Positions 43,323 through 51,237 of a stretch of DNA of 64,000 bases are shown one piece after another. Under the pieces are notes generated by a model, which worked only from the letters and a program-made list of their open reading frames with translations, ran no database searches and was not told the origin of the DNA. Position 1 is the stretch's first letter. Each line of letters opens with the position of its first letter. Made by a program: the position numbers and the translations under genes. Source of the DNA: Meiothermus sp. CFH 77666 (lineage in GTDB: Bacteria > Deinococcota > Deinococci > Deinococcales > Thermaceae); contig NZ_JAGDFV010000003.1 of NCBI RefSeq assembly GCF_017497985.1, forward strand, positions 62,001 to 126,000. The letters are read 5' to 3'.

Positions 43323-44482
43323 TGTACGAACCCAGACCCGAGCACAAGTTTACCTTTGGCCTCTGGACGGTGGGCAACGTGGGGCGCGACCCCTTCGGCG
43401 AGGCGGTGCGGGCCCGCCTCGAGCCCGACTACGTGGTCTACAAGCTGGCCGAGCTGGGGGCCTACGGGGTCAACCTGCACGACGAAGACCTGATCCCCCG
43501 CGGCACCCCGCCCGCCGAGCGAGCCACCATCCTGCGCCGCTTCAAGAAGGCGCTGGAGGAAACCGGCCTGAAGGTGCCCATGGTCACCGCCAACCTCTTC
43601 TCCGACCCGGCCTTCAAAGACGGCGCCCTGACCAGCCCCGACCCCTGGGTGCGAGCCTACGCCCTGAAGAAAAGCCTGGAGACCCTCGATCTGGGGGCCG
43701 AGCTGGGGGCCCAGATCTACGTGGTCTGGCCGGGTCGGGAGGGGGCCGAGGTGGACGCGACCGGCAAGGCGCAGAAAGCCTGGGCTTGGTTCCGCGAGGC
43801 CCTGAACTTTCTGGCCGCCTACTCGGAGGATCAGGGCTACGGCTACCGCTTTGCCCTGGAGCCCAAGCCCAACGAGCCCCGCGGCGACATCTACCTACCC
43901 ACCGTGGGGAGCATGCTGGCCCTCATCCACACCCTTGAACAGCCCCAGCTCTTCGGCCTCAACCCCGAGTTCGCCCACGAGACCATGGCCGGGCTCAACT
44001 TCGTGCACGCGGTGGCCCAGGCCTTAGACGCAGGCAAGCTCTTCCACATCGACCTCAACGACCAGCGCATGAGTCGCTTCGACCAGGATCTGCGCTTTGG
44101 CGCAGAGAACTTGAAGGCCTCCTTCTTCCTGGTAGACCTGCTGGAGCACAGCGGCTACGCAGGCCCCCGCCACTTCGACGCCCATGCCCTGCGCACCGAG
44201 GACGAGGCCGGGGTCTGGGCCTTCGCCAGGGGCTGCATGCGCACCTACCTGATCCTGAAGGAGAAGGCCCAGGCCTTCCGGGCCGATCCTGAGGTGCGGT
44301 CGTTGCTGGACGAGTACTACCAGGCCGACCCCGAGCCTCTGGCCCTCCTGGGCAGCTACAGCCGGGAGAAGGCCGAGAAGCTCAAGGGGCTCACCCTGCC
44401 CGAGGCCCGGCGCACCCGCGGCTACGCCCTCGAGGCCCTCGACCAGCTCGCGGTGGAGCACCTCCTGGGGGTGCGGGGATGA
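43322..44482 (+). CDS. xylA: Xylose isomerase
   Basis: 386 residues, matching the short class I enzymes of Thermus and Streptomyces. It converts xylose to xylulose with two divalent metals. Visible marks are [17 protein letters not shown], the catalytic-His region [21 protein letters not shown], the metal Glu in [13 protein letters not shown], and [19 protein letters not shown]. Start overlaps the xylR stop (TAATG) and the end overlaps xylB by 4 bases. Confidence 0.96.
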   Translation: MYEPRPEHKFTFGLWTVGNVGRDPFGEAVRARLEPDYVVYKLAELGAYGVNLHDEDLIPRGTPPAERATILRRFKKALEETGLKVPMVTANLFSDPAFKDGALTSPDPWVRAYALKKSLETLDLGAELGAQIYVVWPGREGAEVDATGKAQKAWAWFREALNFLAAYSEDQGYGYRFALEPKPNEPRGDIYLPTVGSMLALIHTLEQPQLFGLNPEFAHETMAGLNFVHAVAQALDAGKLFHIDLNDQRMSRFDQDLRFGAENLKASFFLVDLLEHSGYAGPRHFDAHALRTEDEAGVWAFARGCMRTYLILKEKAQAFRADPEVRSLLDEYYQADPEPLALLGSYSREKAEKLKGLTLPEARRTRGYALEALDQLAVEHLLGVRG

Positions 44483-45945
44483 GGCTGGTCCTGGGCCTGG
44501 ATCTGGGCACCAGCGGGCTCAAGGCGGTGGCCCTGGACGAGCAAGGCCAGAAGGTGGCCGAAGCCCGGGCCGTCTACCCCCTGCACACCCCCCGCCCCGG
44601 CTGGACCGAGCAAGACCCGCTGGACTGGGCCAGGGCCGCCCAGGAGGCCCTGAAGGCCTTGCGCGGGCAACTGGGCCAGGCCGAGATGGTGGGGCTGGGG
44701 CTCTCGGGGCAGATGCACGGGGCGGTCTTCCTGGATAAGGCCGGCGCACCTTTAGCGCCAGCCCCCCTCTGGAACGACCAGCGCACCGCCCGCGAGGTAG
44801 CGGAGATAGAAGCGGCCATCCCCTGCGAGGAGCTGATCCGGCGCACCGGCAACCCGGCGGTCACCGGCTTCCAGCTACCCAAGCTGCTCTGGCTCCGAAA
44901 CCAGCATCCCGAACTCTTCCGACGGGTCTATAAGGTGCTCCTGCCCAAGGATTACCTGGCCCACGCCCTGACCGGGGCCTGGGCCAGTGAGTACTCCGAC
45001 GCCTCCGGGGTGGGGGCCCTGAACCTGGCGACCCGGCGCTGGGATCCCGAAATTCTGCAAAGTCTGGGGCTTTCCGAAGGGCTTTTCCCCGAGCTCGGGC
45101 CCAGCGAGCGGGTGGTGGGTACCCTGAGCCCAGCCTGGGCCCAGGCGACCGGCCTGCCGGCGGGCCTGCCGGTGGTGGCCGGGGCCGGAGACAACGCCGC
45201 GGCGGCCCTGGGGCTGGGGGTCTCGCGCTACCGAAAGGGGGTGGGCAGTGTCTCGTTGGGCACCAGCGGGGTCATCTTTCTTCCCCTGGAAGAACCCACC
45301 CCCGAGCCTCAGGGACGCGTCCACCTCTTCGCCCACGCCGACGGGGGCTACCACTTGCTGGGGGTGACCCTGAGCGCGGCGGGCAGCCTGGAGTGGCTGC
45401 GGGGCCTGTTCCCTGAGGTGGGCCTGGAGGCTCTCTTGAAGGAAGCCGAGCAGGTTCCTCTGGGCAGCGAAGGGCTTTACTTTCTGCCCTTCCTGGCCGG
45501 GGAGCGCAGCCCTTATCTAAATCCTTACCTGCGGGGGGCTTTCTTAGGCCTCTCCCTGGCCCACAAGCGGGGCCATCTGGTGCGTTCGGTGCTGGAGGGG
45601 GTGGCCTTGAGCCTGGGCGAGGTCTACCAGGTGATGCGCCCCCTGGCAGAGGCCCAGCGGCTGCTGGCCACCGGTGGGGGCGCAGCCTCCGACCTGTGGC
45701 TTTCGCTTCTGAGCGGGGCGCTGGGGATGCCGGTGGTGCGAGTAACGGGCGATGAGGGGGCGGCGCGGGGGGCCGGAATCCTGGCCCTGGTAGGGGCTGG
45801 GGTATACGAAGGGCTCAGGGAAGCGCTCCAGGCCACCGCCCCTGCAGAACTTGCCGTTCCAGGAGCGCAAGCTGAGATCTCTGGCCTCCAACCTGGCTAT
45901 GTGCAGGCAGTGGAGATGTTGCTAAGGCGTTACTCCCAACAATGA
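44479..45945 (+). CDS. xylB: Xylulokinase
   Basis: 488 residues, typical FGGY kinase. [17 protein letters not shown] (phosphate 1), [26 protein letters not shown] with the catalytic Asp region, [13 protein letters not shown] and the C-terminal [18 protein letters not shown] (adenosine motif) are present. It phosphorylates xylulose to xylulose-5-phosphate, feeding the pentose phosphate pathway. Last gene of xylR-xylA-xylB. Confidence 0.95.
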   Translation: MRLVLGLDLGTSGLKAVALDEQGQKVAEARAVYPLHTPRPGWTEQDPLDWARAAQEALKALRGQLGQAEMVGLGLSGQMHGAVFLDKAGAPLAPAPLWNDQRTAREVAEIEAAIPCEELIRRTGNPAVTGFQLPKLLWLRNQHPELFRRVYKVLLPKDYLAHALTGAWASEYSDASGVGALNLATRRWDPEILQSLGLSEGLFPELGPSERVVGTLSPAWAQATGLPAGLPVVAGAGDNAAAALGLGVSRYRKGVGSVSLGTSGVIFLPLEEPTPEPQGRVHLFAHADGGYHLLGVTLSAAGSLEWLRGLFPEVGLEALLKEAEQVPLGSEGLYFLPFLAGERSPYLNPYLRGAFLGLSLAHKRGHLVRSVLEGVALSLGEVYQVMRPLAEAQRLLATGGGAASDLWLSLLSGALGMPVVRVTGDEGAARGAGILALVGAGVYEGLREALQATAPAELAVPGAQAEISGLQPGYVQAVEMLLRRYSQQ

Positions 45946-46000
45946 AATTGTCCAAGTGCAGACCTTTTAGGGCTGTACTCCGATAGCCGGAAGCCTGAAT

Positions 46001-46260
46001 AGTACATCGTCGTAGAGATGTCCGTACACCTCCGGGTTTCCGGGAGGGATTGACATAGAGCCCCCTCCCTACCACGTAGGGAGGGTGGGGGAGGGTATTG
46101 GGTGAGGCCCCCAACCACCAGGTTACGCAAAGTCGCTGCTCAGCAACCCCACCTAACCTCCCCCACACGGTAGGGGAGGAACGAAAAGGTTACTGCTCTA
46201 GAGCGTACTGCATAGTTCGTGCCGCAATGGACACTTTGTACCGGTATTTATACGACTGTG
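46001..46260. mobile_element. Element A, copy 2: MITE-like repeat (about 260 bp)
   Basis: Matches 21301-21570 with few substitutions and one 10-base length difference near 46192. AATAG occurs immediately at the left edge and one base past the right edge, consistent with a target duplication different from that of copy 1. Confidence 0.7.
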
Positions 46261-46273
46261 TAATAGAGTGGAT

Positions 46274-46322
46274 GGTCAATAGACGATAGTCTAAAGCCGA
46301 TGACTGAGGGCTAAAAGTCACA
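46274..46322. repeat. Heptamer array between elements A and B
   Basis: Seven units: GGTCAAT, AGACGAT, AGTCTAA, AGCCGAT, GACTGAG, GGCTAAA, AGTCACA. Confidence 0.55.
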
Positions 46323-46323
46323 C

Positions 46324-46516
46324 ACAGCGCTTTTCACAGACCTGGCCGCCCGCGAAAACGAGAATGCGTCTGGGCCAGGGCGCAGGTTACGCACCCCAGC
46401 GCGGGCCGGATCCGGCCCACGGGTGCTTGGGTTTTGAGTTTCCAGACGGCCACTGTTCTGTCCGGGACAACGGATTTTGAATCCCGGTTGGCTCGGTTTT
46501 TGTAAAGAGCGCTCTA
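46324..46516. repeat. Interspersed repeat B, copy 2 (193 bp)
   Basis: Near-identical to 27652-27844; the central palindrome has one mismatch here. Its terminal AGAGCGCTCTA supplies the TAG stop of the FAD oxidoreductase on the minus strand (46514-46516), so the insertion edge coincides with the end of that gene. Confidence 0.7.
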
Positions 46517-47890
46517 AAGCTGCGCGGTATCGCCCCAGTTTTGTAGCAGGGCCTGGTAGGCCGGGTTCTGGTAACGCGAGAGCAAAAAGGCCGAGGCATA
46601 GCCGGGCAGCGCGGTGCCGGTCACGTGGGCTGCCAGCAGCTCCCCTGCGGCGCAAGCGGCCATGACGCCAAAGCCCGACAAGGCCCCCACCAGGTAAGCG
46701 CCCCGCACTGGCAGCGGGCCGATGAGGGGGCGGTTTTCCTGGGTTTTGAGGTAATAGCCCCCGTCTATCCAGGGCCTGGGGGCTTTCTCGAAGTACCGCT
46801 GCAGGCCCGGCATCATCACCGACAGGCCGCGCAGGGCGATGTCGGCGTAGTGGGGGTCTGGGGGAATGGGGAAGGTGGGTTCAGCGGGTTCAGTATGGCG
46901 GTTGTACAGCACAATCAGGGTGGTGCTATCCCCAAGCCCGTCGGGCCGGCCATGCACCCCCGCCGGGAACTTCTGCAAGAGCCAGCGGGCGGACTCGTCT
47001 TCGGCCAACAGGAGGCGCTCCTCGAGGCTCCAGGGCAGCTCGACCTCGTCCATCCAGATCAGCATGGGGGCCTCGCGCGGTACCACGCCCAGGGTCTCGC
47101 TGAAGCTCATCTTGAGGTGCCGCTCGGCAAAGACGGGCAGCTCCACCCCCAGCATCCGGCCTACCTGTTTTTGCATGGGCCCGGCGGCGTTAATGAAGAT
47201 CGGGGTTTCCAGGGTTTCGGTGGAACCATCATCGCGCCTGACCTCCACCGATTGAACCGCGCCGCCCATCGTCTCTACCCCCACCACCTCACCCCGCACC
47301 AGCCGAACCCCGTGTTCGCGGGCTTGTTCCAGCAGGTACATCCCCAACTGCTGGGCCGAGAGCCAGCCCGCCCGCCGGACGTGTAACACCGCGCGGGTGC
47401 CTGGGGTCAGGTAAGGGAAGTGCTGCCGGATGAGGGCTAGGTTGGTAATCAGGTCGGCCCCCTCGAGCCCAGGGTCGAAGCCCTGAGCAGGGGAGGGCTG
47501 GTAGGAACTTTGGCTTTGGCTGTGAACCCGCAGGGCCCCCGCGCCCTTTTGGGCGGTGTCCAGGGCGGCCTCGGCCAGCATGGGAATTTTGCTTGCATCG
47601 GCGGTAGCGTAGAGATAACCCCGGCGGTTCAGGTGGATGCGGTTGGCAGACTCCTGGGCAATGGCCTCGAGCAGCTCGATGCTGCGGTTCATGAAGGCGA
47701 TCATGTGGCCGTCCGGCCCCGGCCACCAGTTGCGGTAGGCCTCGGTGGACTTGTCGGAGGTGAGCGAAAGGGGGTCGCCCTGCTCCACCACAACGATGTT
47801 CTTCAAGCCCCCTTTCGCCAGGTAATAGGCCGCCGCGACCCCGGCGATACCGGCTCCACAGATGACGGCCTCGGCTGCACTGTCTGGCAT
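46514..47890 (-). CDS. FAD-dependent oxidoreductase (DAO family)
   Basis: 458 residues from the ATG at 47890. The dinucleotide-binding motif VICGAGIAGVAAAYYLAKGG opens the protein, with the ribose-binding Glu in VVEQGDP; a C-terminal SGFGVMAACAAGELLA block closes the FAD site. The family (glycine/sarcosine/D-amino-acid and amine oxidases) oxidises C-N bonds; the substrate is unknown. The stop codon lies in the terminal bases of repeat B. A 17-bp palindrome overlaps its promoter. It heads or belongs to the amine catabolic region that continues at 49 kb. Confidence 0.85.
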   Translation of the reverse strand: MPDSAAEAVICGAGIAGVAAAYYLAKGGLKNIVVVEQGDPLSLTSDKSTEAYRNWWPGPDGHMIAFMNRSIELLEAIAQESANRIHLNRRGYLYATADASKIPMLAEAALDTAQKGAGALRVHSQSQSSYQPSPAQGFDPGLEGADLITNLALIRQHFPYLTPGTRAVLHVRRAGWLSAQQLGMYLLEQAREHGVRLVRGEVVGVETMGGAVQSVEVRRDDGSTETLETPIFINAAGPMQKQVGRMLGVELPVFAERHLKMSFSETLGVVPREAPMLIWMDEVELPWSLEERLLLAEDESARWLLQKFPAGVHGRPDGLGDSTTLIVLYNRHTEPAEPTFPIPPDPHYADIALRGLSVMMPGLQRYFEKAPRPWIDGGYYLKTQENRPLIGPLPVRGAYLVGALSGFGVMAACAAGELLAAHVTGTALPGYASAFLLSRYQNPAYQALLQNWGDTAQL

Positions 47891-47893
47891 AAT

Positions 47894-47910
47894 ATGTATA
47901 CAGTATACAT
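47894..47910. promoter_or_regulatory. GntR/FadR-like palindrome in the FAD-oxidoreductase promoter
   Basis: ATGTATAC-A-GTATACAT, 8-bp perfect arms. On the minus strand it contains TATACT, a -10 hexamer 11 bases from the ATG, so a bound regulator would block transcription. GTATAC-centred palindromes are common for GntR-FadR regulators; no such gene is in the window. Confidence 0.55.
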
Positions 47911-47913
47911 CTA

Positions 47914-47991
47914 GGTACGGGTCGTGTCGGAAACAGCCTATCGTTGGAGGCCATAGGCTGAACATCGAATCAGTTCAGCAGCGCCCGTACC
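47914..47991. other. Structured intergenic segment
   Basis: An outer stem GGTACGGG/CCCGTACC (47914-47921 with 47984-47991) encloses two hairpins, CAGCCTAT/ATAGGCTG and GCTGAAC/GTTCAGC, which share four bases and so exclude each other. It lies between the divergent FAD-oxidoreductase and MNT genes. It could be a small RNA, a leader or a relic of a mobile element. Confidence 0.35.
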
Positions 47992-48128
47992 GCTTCCTCG
48001 AGCTGCACCCCTCGAGAGGGCATAGCGATACCCTGCCGTACAACAAAACCCTGGCTTGCTGTTTATTGCGTTGTGGACAGGTTCTTTCTATTCGTGCTGT
48101 GGTACGGGAGGGGTGTGTCTTATGTACA

Positions 48129-48449
48129 ATGCCTTTAGTGGAATGGCGCGCGGCGGTCGTGGAAAGCCTGGCCCCCCTGGGTGTCGAGCGGGTGTATTTG
48201 TTTGGCTCCCATGCTCGAGGCACCGCTACAAAGCGCTCCGATCTCGATCTGCTGGTGCTGTGGGAGACGGCGCTGCCGCCCCTGGATCGCATTGGTCAGG
48301 TGCTGTGGGCATTGCGGGAACTGCCCTGGGTGGTAGAGCCGGTGGTGCTGACCCCTGCGGAATTCGAGGAACGCCGCAACCTGCCCTTCCTGCGGGGCGT
48401 GCTGAGGGAGGCCCAACTCCTGTATGAGCGTGGAAAAACAGCAGCTTGA
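48129..48449 (+). CDS. MNT-type nucleotidyltransferase (antitoxin candidate)
   Basis: 106 residues from ATG 48129. The minimal nucleotidyltransferase motif YLFGSHARGTATKRSDLDLL with GSxARG and DxD is intact, so AMP transfer is expected. It overlaps a HEPN gene by 26 bases, the classical MNT/HEPN toxin-antitoxin arrangement in which the MNT partner neutralises HEPN, by AMPylation in studied cases. No Shine-Dalgarno is seen near the ATG, so translation may start from a very short leader. Confidence 0.82.
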   Translation: MPLVEWRAAVVESLAPLGVERVYLFGSHARGTATKRSDLDLLVLWETALPPLDRIGQVLWALRELPWVVEPVVLTPAEFEERRNLPFLRGVLREAQLLYERGKTAA

Positions 48450-48840
48450 GGCCCGACGCTGGCTTCGCCAGGCCGACGACGACCTCGAGGCATCCCGTGC
48501 CCTGGAAGTTGCGGGCAAGTATGCCCAGGCGGCTTTCTTCGCCCAACAAGCGGGGGAGAAAGCCCTGAAGGCCGTTTGGCTGGCCCTGGACGCAGACCCC
48601 TGGGGACACTCCCTGGGCCGGCTGGTTTGGGAGATGCCAGACACGGCTAGAGAGGTGTTCGCCCCCCTGCTAGAAGAAGCCCTGGCCCTCGATAAGCTCT
48701 ACATCCCCACCCGTTACCCGGATGCGCTGGCCAACCTAACGCCCGCCGAGGCTTACACCCGGCGAGAGGCCCAAACTGCCCAGGCACAGGCCGGAGCCAT
48801 CGTGAGCGCGGTGAAAAGGTGGCTGGATGCAGCCACGTGA
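48424..48840 (+). CDS. HEPN domain protein (toxin candidate)
   Basis: 138 residues, all helical. RRWLRQADDDLEASRALEVA and YAQAAFFAQQAGEKALKAVWL are typical of the HEPN family that pairs with MNT. An RX4-6H RNase motif is not obvious: the region after the second helix reads DADPWGHSLGRL, with a His but no suitably spaced Arg before it. It may therefore belong to the non-canonical HEPN branch. It follows and overlaps the MNT gene. Toxicity is inferred from family only. Confidence 0.78.
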   Translation: MSVEKQQLEARRWLRQADDDLEASRALEVAGKYAQAAFFAQQAGEKALKAVWLALDADPWGHSLGRLVWEMPDTAREVFAPLLEEALALDKLYIPTRYPDALANLTPAEAYTRREAQTAQAQAGAIVSAVKRWLDAAT

Positions 48841-48850
48841 AGGGCAGGCT

Positions 48851-48868
48851 TAGAGCGCTCTTCACGCA
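48851..48868. repeat. Short fragment related to the left end of repeat B
   Basis: AGAGCGCTCTTCACGCAGG resembles the start of repeat B (CAGCGCCCTTCACAGACG). It may be a solo end or decayed copy. Confidence 0.3.
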
Positions 48869-49025
48869 GGTTGAGCCATTCCGACTTCAAGAAAACCTTT
48901 TCCTGAACAGAACAGTGTGCGACACCTGCCCCCGAACCCCTGTACTCAACCTACCGCTCCAACCGTGTGCAAAGTGTTCAGGTGAAGTCAGGGCGAACCT
49001 TGCTGATGGGCGTTTGCGGATTGTC

Positions 49026-50384
49026 CTAGCCCAGCAGCGCCTGCACCGCTTCCTCGAACACCTCGGTATGCCGCCGCACCTGCTCGGGCGTGGTCTCGGG
49101 CGAGATGAGGGTCATGTTGTGGAAGGGGGTGAGCAGAATGCCCCGGTTCAGCATGAACAGGTGGATGAAGGGGTCGAGGTCGGGGTCCTGGCCGGCCAGG
49201 GCCTCGGAGCCGTTGCGGGCGGGGTTGGGGCGGAAGAGGTACTCTACCCGGCAGCCCACGCGGGTAACGTGCCAGGGCAGGCGGTAGTGTTCCATCACCC
49301 CGCGTACCTCGGCCTCGAGCTGCTCCCCCAGGGCGATCATGCGGGCGTAGGCGGCTTCGGTCAGGACGTGCTCGAGGGTGGCCCGCATGGCCGCCAGCGA
49401 GAGGGCGTTGGCCGCCAGGGTGCCCCCAATGCCCCCGGTGTCGGCATAGGGCGGCTGGATGACCTGCTGGGCCCGAGCGCCCACTTCCTCGGTAAAGCCA
49501 TAGGCCGCGCTGGGAATGCCGCTGCCCAGGGGCTTGCCCACCGTCAGGATGTCGGGCTGTAGGCCGTGTGCTTTGGTGTAGCCCCCCGGCCCTGCCGAGA
49601 GGGTGTGGGTTTCGTCCATAATCAGCAGCGTGCCGTAGCGGCGGGTTAGCTCGCGCAGGGCCGCGTGGTAGCCCGGCTGGGGCTGCACGATGCCCACATT
49701 GGTCATCACCGGCTCGGCCAGCACCGCCGCCACATCGCCGGGGCGCAGGGCCTCTTCCAGGGCCGCCACATCGTTCCACTCCACCACCCTGGTGGTGAGG
49801 GTGGGGTCTACCTGGGGCCCGATGTTGCCGGGGCGGCTGGTGGGCTTTCCATCCACCAGCCAGGCGTAGGCCTCGTCTACCGTGCCGTGGTAGCAGCCGT
49901 GGAAGACCAGCACTTTGGGCCTGCCGGTAATGGCCCGCGCCAGCCGCAGCGAGAAGCGGTTGGCGTCGGTGGCCGAGAGGGCAAACTGCCAGTACTTGAG
50001 GCCAAAGCGGCGCTGGAGTTCCTCGGCCACCCAGAAGGCGTTCTCGGAGGGCAGCATGGTGGTAATGCCCTTTTCGAGCTGTGCGATGATGCCGGGCAGG
50101 GCAGCTTTGGGCGAGTGGCCGGTCATGGCCCCGGTGTCGCCCAGGCACAGGTCTATGTACTCTAGCCCGTCCACATCGCGGAAGGTTGCGCCCCTGGCCT
50201 CGGCCACAAAGATCGGGAAACCCCCCGGCCAGCGGGTCATCCAGTGCATGGGCACCCCCGCCAGGAGCGAGTTCTGGGCGCGGTGGTAGAGCTGTAGCGA
50301 CTTGGGGTGGCGCTCGGCGAAGAGCCGATTCTCTGCCTGCATGAGAGCCTTGACCTTGCTGCGGTCCAGGGTGGCTGTTTGCAT
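49026..50384 (-). CDS. Class III aminotransferase (glutamate-1-semialdehyde mutase-like)
   Basis: 452 residues, PLP-dependent fold type I. DTGAMTGHSPKAALPGI, the Asp of the pyridoxal site in LLIMDETHTLSAGPGGY, and the Schiff-base Lys in DILTVGKPLGSGIP are visible. Overall resemblance is to the HemL-like branch, but the genomic context (amidohydrolase, GNAT, PotD, GabT) argues for amine or omega-amino-acid transamination, not tetrapyrrole synthesis. The stop lies well past the HEPN gene; the start is 14 bases downstream of the TPR gene, so the minus-strand genes are one transcript. Confidence 0.85.
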   Translation of the reverse strand: MQTATLDRSKVKALMQAENRLFAERHPKSLQLYHRAQNSLLAGVPMHWMTRWPGGFPIFVAEARGATFRDVDGLEYIDLCLGDTGAMTGHSPKAALPGIIAQLEKGITTMLPSENAFWVAEELQRRFGLKYWQFALSATDANRFSLRLARAITGRPKVLVFHGCYHGTVDEAYAWLVDGKPTSRPGNIGPQVDPTLTTRVVEWNDVAALEEALRPGDVAAVLAEPVMTNVGIVQPQPGYHAALRELTRRYGTLLIMDETHTLSAGPGGYTKAHGLQPDILTVGKPLGSGIPSAAYGFTEEVGARAQQVIQPPYADTGGIGGTLAANALSLAAMRATLEHVLTEAAYARMIALGEQLEAEVRGVMEHYRLPWHVTRVGCRVEYLFRPNPARNGSEALAGQDPDLDPFIHLFMLNRGILLTPFHNMTLISPETTPEQVRRHTEVFEEAVQALLG

Positions 50385-50397
50385 GGACTCCTCCGGT

Positions 50398-51237
50398 TCA
50401 GGGCTGCTGCTCGAGCCAGCGCAGGGCCTCAGGGTGTGTCATCCAGGCCGGGCCGATCTCTAAAAGACAGATAATGGCCTCGGACTCCTCGCCGGGAGTG
50501 TAGTAGTCGGGCAGTTCCTTGGGCTGGGGTTTCCAGCCCCCCAGGTAAGCTTCGGCATGGGGGTTGACCTGTCGGGCTTCGCGCAGGGCTTTTTGCGCCT
50601 CTTCCAGCTTTCCGCTCAAAAACTCCAAGAGCACCTTGCCCCAGGTCCAGAAAGCGCTTCGATCCTTTTCGTACTTTTTCCAGAGCGAGCGAGCCTCCGC
50701 CAGCCGGTTCTCGGCCAGGTAAAGCCCCAGGAGGGAATATCGCACCCCCTGGTTGTCGGTGGGGTTGAGGTCAAGCATCCTCTCGAAGACCTGGATGGCC
50801 TTTGAAGACTGCCCGGCATCCTGGTAAAGCTGGCCCAGGAGGTGCAGGGCTCGCATGTAGGGGCGGGTCTCGAGGTAGCCCCAGAAGTGGCCCGCAAGTT
50901 CCTGAAAGGCACGCTTGCCCAGGTCGCGCTCCCCCGCCTTGACCACTCGCTCCTGCAGGGCAATCTGCTCTTCCAGGCTGCTCTCCACCCAGCCGACCAG
51001 GAAGCTCAGGGGATCCGGGTTGTTGGGGTTGGTACGCACGGCTTTGAGTATGCGCTTGATTATCGCGTCCTCGCGGCTAAGCTCGGCGCTTTCGTAAAGA
51101 ATCTTTTCGGCCCGGATGGCGGCTTCAGGGGGGACGGGTTCGGCCTCGAGGTCGAGCGCGGCTAGCAACACCCTTCGCGCTTCGGCCCGCAGATCGGCCC
51201 ATTTATCGGTGGGTGCAGATTTTTTTTGCCTAGGCAT
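50398..51237 (-). CDS. TPR-repeat protein
   Basis: 279 residues, soluble, helix-rich. Central repeats such as ALHLLGQLYQDAGQSSKAIQ and RYSLLGLYLAENRLAEARSL are tetratricopeptide units (roughly residues 130-230). It begins with a basic leader MPRQKKSAPTDKW. It overlaps the amidohydrolase gene by 8 bases, so it is co-translated with it. The family usually mediates protein interactions; partner unknown. Confidence 0.75.
   Translation of the reverse strand: MPRQKKSAPTDKWADLRAEARRVLLAALDLEAEPVPPEAAIRAEKILYESAELSREDAIIKRILKAVRTNPNNPDPLSFLVGWVESSLEEQIALQERVVKAGERDLGKRAFQELAGHFWGYLETRPYMRALHLLGQLYQDAGQSSKAIQVFERMLDLNPTDNQGVRYSLLGLYLAENRLAEARSLWKKYEKDRSAFWTWGKVLLEFLSGKLEEAQKALREARQVNPHAEAYLGGWKPQPKELPDYYTPGEESEAIICLLEIGPAWMTHPEALRWLEQQP

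Larger units (their letters stand above)
45946..46513. other. Intergenic repeat cluster after xylB
   Basis: 568 bases between convergent genes that hold no gene. In order: heptamers GGCTGTA, CTCCGAT, AGCCGGA, AGCCTGA (45971-45998); element A copy 2 (46001-46260); heptamers (46274-46322); repeat B copy 2 (46324-46516). No clear intrinsic terminator of xylB is visible. Confidence 0.7.

Noticed and set aside
48841-49025. Possible small gene between HEPN and the aminotransferase
   Set aside because: No frame with a ribosome site and coding-like codons; only a repeat-B-end fragment is visible.
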